A stretch of DNA of 64,000 nucleotides, taken from NCBI GenBank assembly GCA_006538405.1, contig BJKQ01000002.1, forward strand, positions 3,782,001 to 3,846,000. Reading direction: 5' to 3'. The position numbers and the translations under genes are program-made. Under the pieces are notes generated by a model that was not told the origin of the DNA, made no database searches, and saw only the letters and a program-made list of their open reading frames with translations. This stretch comes from Hansfordia pulvinata. Taxonomy: Eukaryota > Ascomycota > Sordariomycetes > Xylariales. The stretch's first letter is position 1. Every line of letters begins with the position of its first letter. Below, in pieces: positions 53,756 through 64,000 of the stretch.

Positions 53756-56616
53756 CCTTTTCTGCTTTCTTTCTTTCTTTCTTTCTTCTTCTTTCCGTAG
53801 TGAGAGTGCACCCTGACACCGCGTGCGTGAAGAGCGTGCGTGGGGAAGAGATGTGGCGGAGGACGTGAGGAAGGAAACAGGGAAGCAAGAGTGCTTTGGT
53901 GGACTGCGTGTGTGTGTATGTGTGTGAGTCTCCAGGGAGGAGACGAGGGGTATAGCCCGTCCGCGGAATGTTTGGTTTCAGGTAGTTGACGAGAAGCCTC
54001 TGTATTGTATCTTCGCCTCCTGGTGTGAGAGCGCTGACACGACGATTGCTCTTCGTGTCTACGGCGTGATACTATTGCGATGCTGCCGAGGCTCTGTTCT
54101 GGCGGGAGCTGACGGGAGACGACGAGAGTGAGGATTGGAGGTGGAAGAGAAGGGGTCCAGAGTGCGACAGTAGCACAAGGCGAGAAGGCTGTGACGCAAG
54201 TGTGGTATTTATATACTGTCGTCAGAAGGCTCACTCGCATGAGTCTGTCTGCCTCTCCGTACTCACCAGTACCTATATCTATCCAGACCCCTGTCCCAGT
54301 CAGACGGAAGAGCAAAACGTGACCTCGACAAGGCATGAAATCCGAAATGCTCCCTCCCAAGTCGCCGGGTTTCTTCGCGCGCGTTCGCCTGGCCCGGCAA
54401 GTGACGCGTCTCACTAATCAGCCCAGATCTGGGATAGACGAGACAGGCGTTCCCCCGTCGCAGACAGAGAGAAAGACAGACAGACAAGCCCCCACACAGA
54501 GAGAGAGAGAGAGCCAAGGGCCCCGCACGAGAGCGAGAGGAGGATCCCAGTCTGCGTGGCCGAGGGTGGGTGTTCGTTCCCATCCATTAGCCCATCTGCT
54601 GGGCTGGACGCCTGGCGCCCCACAGCCGCAGATCCGGGTTTGAGCCAGTTTGACCTCGACTCACTCACACACACACACCTCTGGTGGTGGTGGTGGGATG
54701 GCTGAGGTGTGGTGCATGTAGGCGTACTCGTAGGTACTCGGCCTCAAGCAGGTAGGTAGGCGTGTGAGATCCCTGCTCGGACCACCCATCGGGGCGCCGG
54801 GGAGGATCGACTGGGATCCCCAGGGATGCAGTCCTCTCGTGTCGTGTGGTGAGCACCCGCAAACGCAACGCACGGCCGGTAGCCCTCACTCGGCTTCGCC
54901 CGTCTACTCGTACGCCCGCGCCCGCCCCGGCTGTCCTTGCTGGAACCCCACTGCCCGATCCCATGTGACCTGCTTTGCGTGAGAGAGACAGAAGGGGCAG
55001 GAAAAAAAGGATCTGCTCTGCGAGGCAGAGCTCTCCGGATCGGCAGGAGGACGACTTTGCACCTTACCCCGGTCGAGGCACTCGCAAGTCGCAGGGAAGA
55101 CAAGACGCAACGCGGCGTGTTTGTTCGCCTCCCAACAACCCCCCAACTCCGAGGTTCGCGCCGGGACGCCTCACGAGAGCACGGGCGCGGATGACCCCCC
55201 CTCCTAGGTAATGGGCGAAATTTTGCAGCCCGGGATTGCCAGATGCTCGGAATTGCATCATGGGCCTCCCAGCGCAGAAGACCGCCCCGCCCTCCGTCAT
55301 TCTGTGCGAGAGACGTGAGACAATACGGGCTACGTGCGAGCGACTGGGCGAGCGCAGACTCGCAGGATCTCACCCGGGCCCTGCAAGCCTGCCGACCAGC
55401 GCACCTCTCCCAACATGGCGGCCGGGGAGGATGAGATGGCCGGCTCAGCCTCTGCACACGCACGCCCCTGACGCTAACGTCGAGACGGCCCTGTCGTGAT
55501 TCGCAAAGAGTCACCAAAGGGGATCGTCGCCAGTCTCCCATCTCACTCGATGGCCTCGGCGGCCTTGCAGCCAAGCAGTCCGCGCGCCGCTGTGAACGGC
55601 TGCAGGGCCTAGATAATGTTGCAAGTCGCCAGCTGCCCAGGCTACTTCGCAGCCCTGCCTGCTTCCCTGGGCGGACGGTTGGCCCAAGGCTCCAAAGAAC
55701 GCCTGTGTGCCGACTCCCTCGGAGGGTTGGCCATGATCATACGCTCTCACAGGTGCCTCTAGCCTTGGAGACTGACAAAAAAGCTTCGAGACTCATTTAG
55801 GTAGTTGATCGTGGTCGCAGCGCTGGCGGGGCCAATCTTAGCCTCCAAGGCTTTGCGCACGTATAAGAAGGCCATTATTAGCCGCAACCCCGTGTCGTTT
55901 GTGTGGAGAGAGGAGAGAGCCGCGTCGGCCGGGCTATCCACCTCGTCTCTGCCTTGCCTCGTGGTTGCGCCGGGGTCAGGGCAGTAGAAAGCCAGCTATG
56001 ATGCCATCCCGCAGCCACGTCAGCATGCAGCGCGCGCCGTCGCAGAAGCCTTTGAATTGAGCAATTGGCCCCTGCAGCCATGACCGTAATGTCGTGGCCC
56101 TGGTTCTGGTGGGAATCCGCACCGTTAGACACCCGCTCTGTCTCTCGAACCACGAGTTGTCGCGTTGTCCGCGCCGCCACTCAATGGGTAGAACTGCGCA
56201 AAGAACCCTTGGGGCTGCAGATCGCCGTCCGCCGCGTTTCAGCCCATGCGCCGAGCTCGACGTGCCGGCAGCGGACAGGCCCGCAAGCGGAGTGAAACCG
56301 CAAGGCAGTGCACCGGCCGCGAGCGCCAGTATCACTTGCAGTAGCGTCTGGGACGACGCCTTGGTGTAGCGCCCAACAAGCCAAGGGCCATGAAAGAAAC
56401 GGGGGCGGGCATGGGACAAATGGGGAGAAACATGAAGGGACCTGGGCGAGGGGGAGGGGTCCTGGTGGTACAGCTCAGCGTAATGCCGCGTTTTCATTCG
56501 TGTCTGAGTATTGTCCCTCAGACCTGGACATGGTATCTCGTCATCGCACCGTTCTTCATACTCGGCGTGGTTCTAATTTACAATTCAAGGGCTCTTGCCG
56601 TCGCAGGGCGAGACAT
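53756..56616. other. Gene-poor region
   Basis: No supported gene. The region holds a short (TTTC)n run (53769-53791, in the promoter of the His-rich gene), a gtgtgtgtatgtgtgtg run near 53906, short AG-rich (54497-54514) and CA-rich (54664-54678) runs, and GTAC-type words at 54722-54740. Longer frames (54744-55574 minus, for example) show no domain. Confidence 0.5.
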
Positions 56617-58153
56617 CTATTTCGTGGAGAACTTGACCTCCACCTTGGAGATCAGCCAGATGCCAGTGAAAACAGCCATCATGCTGGAGAAGATGACAAG
56701 GGGTTTCCGCAGGCTGGATGCGAACGAGTAGTCGTACGAGACAATCAGCTCGCGTCCTCGCAGGTCGTCTCCCAGGTTCTGGGCCTTGATAGTAAGTACG
56801 GTCCGTCCGACGGTATCCAGATACGTCTTCTGGAGGTCAATGGTGTGCTCAGTGATGGATGATTCGGGTATCGCAGTGTAGAATTTGACATTGCTGCGGT
56901 CAAGGTCAGTAACGAAGAACAAGGCTACTTTCTGAAGAACCGGCCGCTGACGCTGGACAGCATGGGTAGAACAGGAGTATAGAACTTACTCGACTCCTTC
57001 AGGCAGCAGGACGCGGACCTGCACCTGGCCGTACTGAATGCCCTCAGCCTGCTTGGGACCTTCGAGGAACGGCACTTTGAGCAGGTAGGTGTCGCCGGTG
57101 GTCTTCTTCAAAAAGTTGCGGGCCGCCGAGTTCCAGCCAATGGTGAATGGGAACCTCCAGCCGCCAAAGATAGGGTAGCGGGGCTTGATCTCCAGGCTGG
57201 CTTCGCGCTGGTTGGTGCGGAAGCGCGAGGTGGAAACGTTGCCGACGGCGTCGGTGTAGTAGGCATCCTGGCTCCCAACAAGAAGGGGGAACTTGAGCTC
57301 CTTCAGGGCCGAGGTCTGAGGGCTGAAGTACATCGATTGCGCCCACTTGACGCGGTTGAACAGGGTGGTCAGGTTGGCGCCGTGGTGGAAGAGGTCGTAG
57401 CGCTCCTCAAAGGCGACGTTGCCGCCCCAGTGGCTGACCTCAACATCGCGCTCGAGGTGAGAGACGTAGGAGACGGGGTTGTTGAACTCGTAGCGGACGT
57501 GCGCGGGGAGACTACGCCGGCTGGCAGGTCGTTGAACGGGCCGTAGGTCAGCTTGGAACCCTGCTTGTCGGGGGAGTTGTCGTTGATCTTGGTAAAGTCG
57601 GGCACGTTGGAGGTGGGCAGCTTGACCTCGGTCTTCTGCTTGGTGGTCGGGTAGGCCGAGTTGCAGTAGGCGGAGAAGGCGAACGACAGAAACTGCTTGT
57701 CCTGCTGCTGGATGGCGGCCGGCGAGGCGGTGACCGAGTCGAGCAGGGAGAAGGAGACGGCGAGCACCTGCTGGGACTTGGACGGCAGGGGGCAGGCAGG
57801 CGAATGCGGATGTACTGGGTGTCGCTGTTGGGGTCGAACTCGACAGGATCGACGCGGAAGCCGGTCACGGACTCGTCCTTCTTGTCTTTGACCTCAAGGC
57901 CGCCGATGCTGGCCATCTGTTGAGGGGTGAAAGGCAGGAAGTATTCATCTTGAGGGTCGGGAGAGATGTTCTCGACCACGACGTTGATCCACTCCCTGGC
58001 GTAGCTCTTCTCGAGGGAAATGAGGTGGACGAGGTTGGCGTTCTTGAAGACCTGGGGGGGCTTGAATGTGGACGGGAGGATGACCTTGCTGGACTCGGCA
58101 ACGGCGGCACCGGCGAGGGCAAGGCACGCGCCTAGGGCGGCGGAGAGCTTCAT
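56617..58153 (-). CDS. OST1: Oligosaccharyltransferase subunit Ost1 (ribophorin I), two frameshifts as read
   Basis: OST1 is a type I ER membrane subunit of the complex that N-glycosylates nascent proteins. From ATG 58153 there is a signal peptide (MKLSAALGACLALAGAAVA), then ANLVHLISLEKSYAREWINV and DEYFLPFTPQQMASIGGLEV. The frame shifts near 57790 in a C run, continues as QQVLAVSFSLLDSVTASP and TKINDNSPDKQGSKLTYGPF, and shifts again near 57508. It continues as VSYVSHLERDVEVSHWGGNV and WNSAARNFLKKTTGDTYLL. A 96-bp intron at 56989-56894 (GTAAGT donor, CCGCAG acceptor) leads to the last exon: VKFYTAIPESS, DTVGRTVLTIKAQNLGDDL and a membrane segment VIFSSMMAVFTGIWLIS. Each shift equals one missing base. 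Because the rest is intact and conserved, I favour sequence error over a true pseudogene. Corrected length would be about 480 aa. Confidence 0.88.
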
Positions 58154-61053
58154 GGCTAAGTGGCGAGGGAGTGCCAGGTGAGAGAGCTTGACGGCCGAGG
58201 TGATGGGCGATGGGCGGACGGAGCGGCCCAGGCGGTCATTGGACGGCTGATGGGGGGTGCCGAAGCTGGAGATGGTGATGGCTCCAACTTGCAATGGCCG
58301 CTGCGTTGGGAGGGGCTGGTGCGTGGGCTGGATGGGCTTGAGGCGTGCAGCAACGCAGACGTGGCAGACTGGACGTGATCGTGTGCAGGAGCTGGAGGTC
58401 CAATGCGAGACCCGACGAGCCCGGTGGGTACGCAGGTACTCCGTACTCGTCCTCGTACCTCCCGGGCGCGGCAGAACACAGCGTATAGGTACTTAGTAGT
58501 GTGGCAGCAGTCGCAGCCCTGGAGAGCAGCAGCCACAAGTCGCGACCCACGGGACGGGCCTCGTCCCAGCCGCAGCCCGAGCGTTGAAGCTTACGTAGCC
58601 GCTTCAGGCCAATCACAGGCTCTGTTTCCAGCGCCCTAGAAGCTCTCTGCTACCAGCTACGAGCTACCTGATAACCGTGCGGCTGTGCACTTAAACTGGG
58701 AGCTGGTGGATGGCGTAGCCGCCGACCCTCACGATACCGCCACGCGGACAGTCGATGGATGGTATTGGATGTGTTTGACCTCACTCTTATGAATATCTTC
58801 ACGACCTTTCTCTCTTCTCGGTTGGCCTGATGCAATTAACCCCCCCCCCCTCCTCTATCTCTTTCTGCTCACCCCAGCATCGCAAGCAAAACTTCGGCGG
58901 CTTTACGAGTACTCGAAAGGTACATACCCCGTCCGCCTTGGGAGTACGAGTACTCTATGTAGTTCGCCCACAACCCTCCGCCCCACACATCTCCCGGGGA
59001 AGACAACGTCGCTCGGCTGCGACTTGATCGATTTCCTGCATTCTTGTGACGTCGACGCGGTGCACAAATAACGCACCTCTGAATCGATGGAAGAGGACTA
59101 CATGTACCTTACTGCTGCGCTGTTAGGTACCTACTTAACTCAGGTGGGGTATGCATTTCAGACCCCGCAACCCAGCGATCAAGGTGATGGCCAGGCAAAT
59201 ACCATGGCTGGCAATCCCAGGTTTGGTGGAATTATCCAAGAAAGAGCGCCCCCTGATCCAGAGCTAGAAGGCGCTACACGTTTGCAGACAGATGACAACC
59301 TCATCAGACGAATGCCTTTTTTTTTTACTCGGCAGGATTCAGCCACTATATACCTTCGAGTACTCAAGCGATCCAATGGTGTGTGGGAGCGCCATCGAGA
59401 TGGGAAAACCCCCATCTGGAGGGGCCGTCTCCGTACTACACACAAGTACAATATTCCAGCGTCCTGTGGGTGCCTACCTAGCCATTGTTCAATATAGCCC
59501 TGGCCACATTACGATTATATCTACCTAGCCACTAGATCTGGTTGGCTCACTGGCAGAAGTCACTCACTGATCAGGCCAGGGCTGCCGGCCGAGGCCAGTC
59601 AGTAGTAGATTGACAAGCGATTTGAGGGATAGTCGCCAGCAGCATCACCGAGTGCCCCAACGGCAAGGACTGCCCAGAGTTGAGCGGCAGATTTTTCCCA
59701 AGTCGCTACGCCAGACTGGTCGGTGGCGGCCGCCAGACGAGATCCAAGAATAGAGCGCCGCCGCTGTCGGCCTCCCCGCGGGGTCTGTTAGCGGTGGCCA
59801 AGTACTTTTCCAGGCCGGCTACCTGCAGACGCGTCAAGGGTCGCGCATTCACTGTCTGCGTACCTGACCTACCATGTGCCTTAAAAATGTAGGTGCTTCG
59901 AAAAAGGACCAGGACTCCCTTGCATTGCTCATCAATCGCTCTGGGGCGGAGGCGCAGGTCGATGGAAGCCACGAAATCTGCGCGTATTTCCAGCCGGCGT
60001 TGGCGTTTGGAAATTCGTGGTCGCCAGTCCACAAACAGGGGAGCATTGATAGGATTGGATGGCATCAGACCCAGTTGGGGTTCACCCCGCGCTACGCGGA
60101 GATGTATGTCAGTACCTGTTTCGCTGGAGTAAGCGTTAAGCACATCCATGTATCTTGGAATTAGGCAGGTACTCGTCTACATCTGCGAATCTACATGCTG
60201 GTCTATGTAGGTACCTGCTGCGTCGCCCATAAGTGCATGGATGTATCCGTACCTCCACGCGAGACGGCAGCATGGAGCCTCGACAGTCGTGTGCCCCGCG
60301 GCGGCCAGGAGCCGTGGGCATCGCGATTTCAGTGGGCCGGCCGCCTAGAACGTACGCGCCAACAACTGCAGGTGCCCCCCAGTTCGAGCCCAGCCCAGCC
60401 AGAAACAGAGTGCGTTGAATGGGGAGGGCGCTGCGCGGCGCGGCGCTGCGCGGCAATGCTGTCATCCAGTGCCAGTCGCCGGACCTTTGTGGGCGTTGGT
60501 GGGGTCGCCGCCCAGGGCAGCTGGAGAGGTGGGATGGATCGATGGAGGGGCACCTTCAGCAGCCGTCATCCCCCTCACCCCCCAACGCGCCACAGTCCCG
60601 CCGTCTCGCTTCTCCCACCAGACCGGCTGCCATCTATCTCGGCCCTCCCGTCCATTCCACCTCCGTTGCTGGAATCCCCGACCTGCACCACCCGTCGTTC
60701 TCCTCCTAGCCAGCCACTCCGTGATCCCCTCGCCTCCTAGCCCAGTCGACCGGCTTGCTCAACATCCAGGTGCGTCCCCGTGCCCGCAGCCTCGTGCCCC
60801 TCGTGCCCCTCGCGGTGCCAGGCGAAGCGCGTCGCACAAATTGCGCACAACCCACGCCCCAGCCTTGTCAATGCCGCCCCCAATCCTTTCACGATGACGA
60901 CAAGCCACCTGCTTGCGTCGTGACGGCCCCTCCTCCCCGCGCCGCGCCCGTTACACACGCCTCTCCGCCCTTGGCAGCTTCAAATCTAACAGAAACCCCT
61001 TCAACCGCAGCACCGACGCACCTCTGTCCAGTACAGAATACAACACCGTCACA
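58154..61053. other. Intergenic, OST1 promoter to hexokinase promoter
   Basis: The OST1 5' flank is at the left; the pyrimidine- and CCGCC-rich sequence at 60550-61053 looks like the hexokinase 5' UTR and promoter. Between them are GTAC-centred words (58430-58490, 58900-58960, 60165-60215) and no gene I can support. A 136-codon frame at 59087-59497 and a 147-codon frame at 59706-60149 (minus) lack domains. Confidence 0.5.
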
Positions 61054-63307
61054 ATGGTCGGTCTCGGTCCTCGCAAGCCGCCGTCCCGCAAGGGTACGTA
61101 TTCGTCTTTGCTTCACAAGGCGGTGTTTCGCTTTTTCTATTGCCTGCCGTGCCCTCTTGTATCAGACCCGAGATTCCTGGCCCTCCCGCGTCGCGATAAA
61201 CGAGCAATTAGACCCTCAGCCAATTTCTGGTTGTCCTGAGGATCGATAGTAAGTGGTGCAAGGCCAGGCCGGTGAAATTGCCCGTGTTGTACTCGACGTC
61301 GGGCGCTCGGTCAGCAATCAAGGGATCGGCCACAACCCCCGGTCGTGTCACTTGTTTGTCTGTCAGTGAATGCTGTGTTCTCGGGCGGTTTGTTGCAAAG
61401 CGCACGCAGGGCAGCATGACAAAAAAAGGTTGACGACCTGCTCTGGCCCAAGTCCATGTTGCTTTCTGCAAACAGAGGCAACTTCGTCAACCTGTTGCTA
61501 TTTTTCCTTGGGTCTTCATCCACATTGTCTGAATTTGGGCTGTACCTACACCACTGCAACGGTTCACGATGTTTGATCCACTGCGGCTCCCACATAGACC
61601 CAAGGGCGTGCCCCACCAAAGCTGCAGTACTGCTCTTGATTCGCCCACTATGCTGATCAGACACTGACCCGGGTTATCTGCAGGTTCTATGGCCGATGTG
61701 CCTAAGGATCTTCTCCAGGAGATCAAGAAGCTCGAGGAACTCTTCACGGTGGACACTGCCAAGCTCAAAGCCATCACCAAGCACTTCGTCGCCGAGCTCG
61801 ACAAGGGCCTCAGCGTCGAGGGCGGAAGCATCGTGAGTCTGCCTTACCCCGTTGCATCGGCGGCAAATAGGTCCCGTGGCGAACCGAGCTAACGCACTGG
61901 TGCAGCCCATGAACCCGACCTGGGTTATGGACTTCCCGGACGGCTACGAAACCGGCACTTTCCTCGCCCTGGACATGGGCGGCACCAACTTGCGTGTCTG
62001 TGAGATCACCTTGACGGACAAGAAGTCCGAGTTCGACATCATCCAGTCCAAGTACCGCATGCCTGAAGAGCTCAAGACCGGCGAGAGCGAGGAGCTGTGG
62101 GACTACATTGCCGACTGTCTGCAGCAGTTCATCGAGACACACCATGGCGACATCTCTGAGCAGAAGGAGAAGATCCCTCTGGGTTTCACCTTTTCCTACC
62201 CTGCCACTCAGAACTACATCGACGAGGGTATCCTGCAGCGGTGGACCAAGGGTTTCGACATTGACAATGTCGAGGGCCACAACGTGGTCCCCATGCTGGA
62301 GAAGGCTCTGCAGGAAAAGGTGTGTTATTTTGTCTGTACCTCGCGCTCGGCCTCATGACTAACAACCTCCGCAGAAAGTTCCCATCAAGGTTTCTGCCTT
62401 GATCAACGACACCACCGGTACTCTGATCGCTTCGGCTTACACTGACACCAAGATGAAGATTGGCTGCATTTTCGGCACCGGTTGCAACGCCGCCTACATG
62501 GAGAACTGCGGCTCCATCCCCAAGCTGGCGCACATGAACCTGCCTGCCGATCTGCCCATGGCCATCAACTGCGAATGGGGTGCTTTCGACAACGAGCACC
62601 AGGTCCTGCCCCGTACGCCGTACGACGTCATCATTGACAAGGAGTCGCCCCGCCCCGGTCAGCAGGCCTTCGAGAAGATGATCGCCGGTCTCTACCTGGG
62701 AGAAATCTTCCGTCTGATCATGGTCGACCTGCACGAGAACAGAGAGGTGCACATGTTCGAGGGCCAAGACATCAAACAGCTGCGCAAGCCGTATTCGCTT
62801 GATGCTTCTTTCCTCTCCAACATTGAGGAGTAAGTCTGCTCGCTCTGAAAAAAATGTCTTCGTCAACTAACAAGCAATTTCAGCGACCCGTTCGAGAACC
62901 TCCAGGAGACGCATGACATGTTCCAGGAGAAGCTGAACCTGAAGCCCAACCGCTCGGAGCTCGAGCTGATCCGTCGCACTGCTGAGCTGATCGGTACCCG
63001 AGCCGCACGCCTCTCCGCATGTGGTGTTTCGGCTATCTGCAGCAAGAAGGGTTACACCGAGGCTCACGTCGGCGCTGACGGCTCGGTATTTAACAAATAC
63101 CCGCACTTTAAGCTCCGTGGCGCTCAGGCCCTGAAGGAGATCCTGGACTGGCCCGACAAGAAGAGTGCGCGTGACGAGGACCCCGTCGAGATCCTGGCTG
63201 CCGAAGACGGCAGCGGTGTTGGTGCCGCTCTGATTGCCGCCCTGACGCTCAAGAGAGTGGCGAAGGGCAACATGGCCGGTATCCAGAACCCCGACAACTA
63301 CAGATAG
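61054..63307 (+). CDS. Hexokinase
   Basis: Five exons, 61054-61093, 61684-61832, 61906-62319, 62375-62829 and 62884-63307, encode 493 aa. Introns are 61094-61683 (590 bp), 61833-61905, 62320-62374 and 62830-62883. All joins keep frame: KGSMADV, GGSIPMNPTW, LQEKKVPIKV and SNIEDDPFENL. Hexokinase phosphorylates glucose and other hexoses with ATP at the top of glycolysis; some fungal isoforms also signal carbon repression. The phosphate-1 motif LALDMGGTNLR has Asp86. The catalytic base is expected at Asp213 in ALINDTTGTL, matching Asp211 of yeast Hxk2. Other motifs are GTGCNAAYME, NCEWGAFDN and the adenosine motif GADGSVFNKYPHFK. The length is typical, and the N-terminus (MVGLGPRKPPSRKG) is a 13-codon exon. 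Hexokinase rather than glucokinase is suggested by FTFSYPATQ and the overall match, but isoform assignment is inference. Confidence 0.94.
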
Positions 63308-63576
63308 GCCACCCTCGGTCTGCTCAGCTTCTCGCTCTACTACACCGCTCCTGCAAACGGTGCTTCGGAGGAAAACATTGGAAATAGTGCTGTTGCACGA
63401 TTTGGCGCTTCGGTGTCCTGAGCTCATCATGACGGGTTGCTAGATGCGAAGGGTTGGATTTGTAGACAAAGCAAGAGGCGCATAGCAGCTGTTTTCTTGA
63501 TAGTCTTGGCTTCCTTTGTATCTCCTTGTTTTGGCCAACCTAAGATGGATGGGCAATGATGATTTGCTCACCCCCC
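63308..63576. other. Intergenic between convergent hexokinase and RMT2
   Basis: The 3' flanks of both genes, about 270 bp, with no other feature seen. Confidence 0.5.
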
Positions 63577-64000
63577 TCACCCCATGAAGGTGCACTTTGG
63601 AAGTCGGTATTCTGCCGCGCGAGATCGTTAGCTCAACCGTACACGAAGATCACAAAAGATTAGGACACGATGTTCAAGACAAAAATAGGTCCGTTCGATC
63701 AGACGGGCTGGACTTACTGTCGAGCGTCCAGTAGCGCCTCCTGACGCCTTCCCACTCGCCCTGGCCTTCCTTATCCAGACCCTTCATGTCGACCTGAAGC
63801 TCGGTCCAGTCGACGTCCATGCCGGCATCGCTCAGGTGCATCTCAACGACCCTGGTGTAGACATCGTAGCAGATGGGCCGGTCGGCACCGAGGCCGTTGA
63901 AGAAGCCAAAGGCGCCGCCCTCGTCCAGCAGGCCCGGCACGTGCTCCGTGAAGAAGTGGCGCAGCTGCGCGTAGTCTTCGCCGAACGTGTCGAAGTAGAT
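63577..64000 (-). CDS. RMT2: Protein arginine N-methyltransferase 2 (RMT2), C-terminal part, truncated by window edge
   Basis: The 3' part of a minus-strand gene that enters from the right edge. The penultimate visible exon (64000-63718) reads IYFDTFGEDYAQLRHFFTEH, then GAFGFFNGLGADRPICYDVY and VVEMHLSDAGMDVDW, ending RRRYWTLD. An intron at 63717-63612 (GTAAGT donor, GAGCTAACG branch site, GCGGCAG acceptor) leads to a short last exon at 63611-63577 encoding KYRLPKCTFMG and a TGA. The result, YWTLDKYRLPKCTFMG, is the expected end of fungal RMT2. RMT2 methylates the delta-nitrogen of arginine in ribosomal protein uL11 (L12) in yeast, using S-adenosylmethionine. The SAM-binding part and any N-terminal ankyrin region lie outside the window. 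Confidence 0.88.

Noticed and set aside
59087..60149. Two 136-147-codon frames between OST1 and hexokinase
   Set aside because: No recognisable motif, no clear splice partners, and both contain GTAC-type intergenic words.
60380..60400. T-loop-like agttcgagcc word suggesting a tRNA
   Set aside because: No matching acceptor stem, anticodon arm or D-arm could be folded around it.

Overview
The window is nuclear DNA of a filamentous ascomycete, most likely a Sordariomycete. The evidence is GC-rich coding sequence, short introns (about 53-190 bp) with GTAAGT/GTGAGT-type donors, CTAAC/CTGAC branch points and CAG acceptors, dense housekeeping genes on both strands, and intergenic DNA rich in GTAC-centred words. 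There is no operon, phage, plasmid, insertion sequence or CRISPR array, and I saw no convincing tRNA or rRNA gene. I rebuilt exon structures by eye from splice signals, frame continuity and protein-family knowledge.

Layout, left to right. A GNAT acetyltransferase (-) and the NEDD8 E1 catalytic subunit UBA3 (-). TEL2 (+), a TTT-complex subunit, diverges from UBA3. A Ste20/GCK kinase of the Nak1/Kic1/POD-6 type (-) has a possible upstream coding exon. A gene-poor stretch at 11.6-14.8 kb holds a decayed GH28 rhamnogalacturonase fragment. PEX1 (-) ends at 18.56 kb. A 9-kb gene-poor block (18.6-27.5 kb) follows, with a (TAC)45 and a (TG)70 microsatellite and one coding-like exon of unknown family. 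A RhoGAP protein (+) comes next, then a four-pass membrane protein (-).

From 35 to 48 kb the DNA is gene-dense: RRS1 (-) divergent from mitoribosomal DAP3/Rsm23 (+), MCM7 (-) divergent from the Rab geranylgeranyltransferase beta subunit BET2 (+), an SDR oxidoreductase (-), and RNA polymerase I/III subunit AC40 (-). From 48 to 56 kb the DNA is sparse and holds two small secreted proteins and a His-rich small protein. OST1/ribophorin I (-) carries two single-base frameshifts. The right end has a five-exon hexokinase (+) and the C-terminal part of arginine methyltransferase RMT2 (-), which runs off the window.

Most genes are conserved core functions: ubiquitin-like conjugation, checkpoint kinase stability, polarity signalling, peroxisome biogenesis, ribosome biogenesis, replication licensing, prenylation, transcription, N-glycosylation and glycolysis. 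They are not a pathway cluster. I did not find clear evidence of a new multi-gene system. The most interesting items are a 13-cysteine run in the GNAT protein, the possible N-terminal exon of the kinase, the GH28 relic, the unidentified exon near 25.7 kb, and the frameshifts in OST1 and in a secreted-protein gene.
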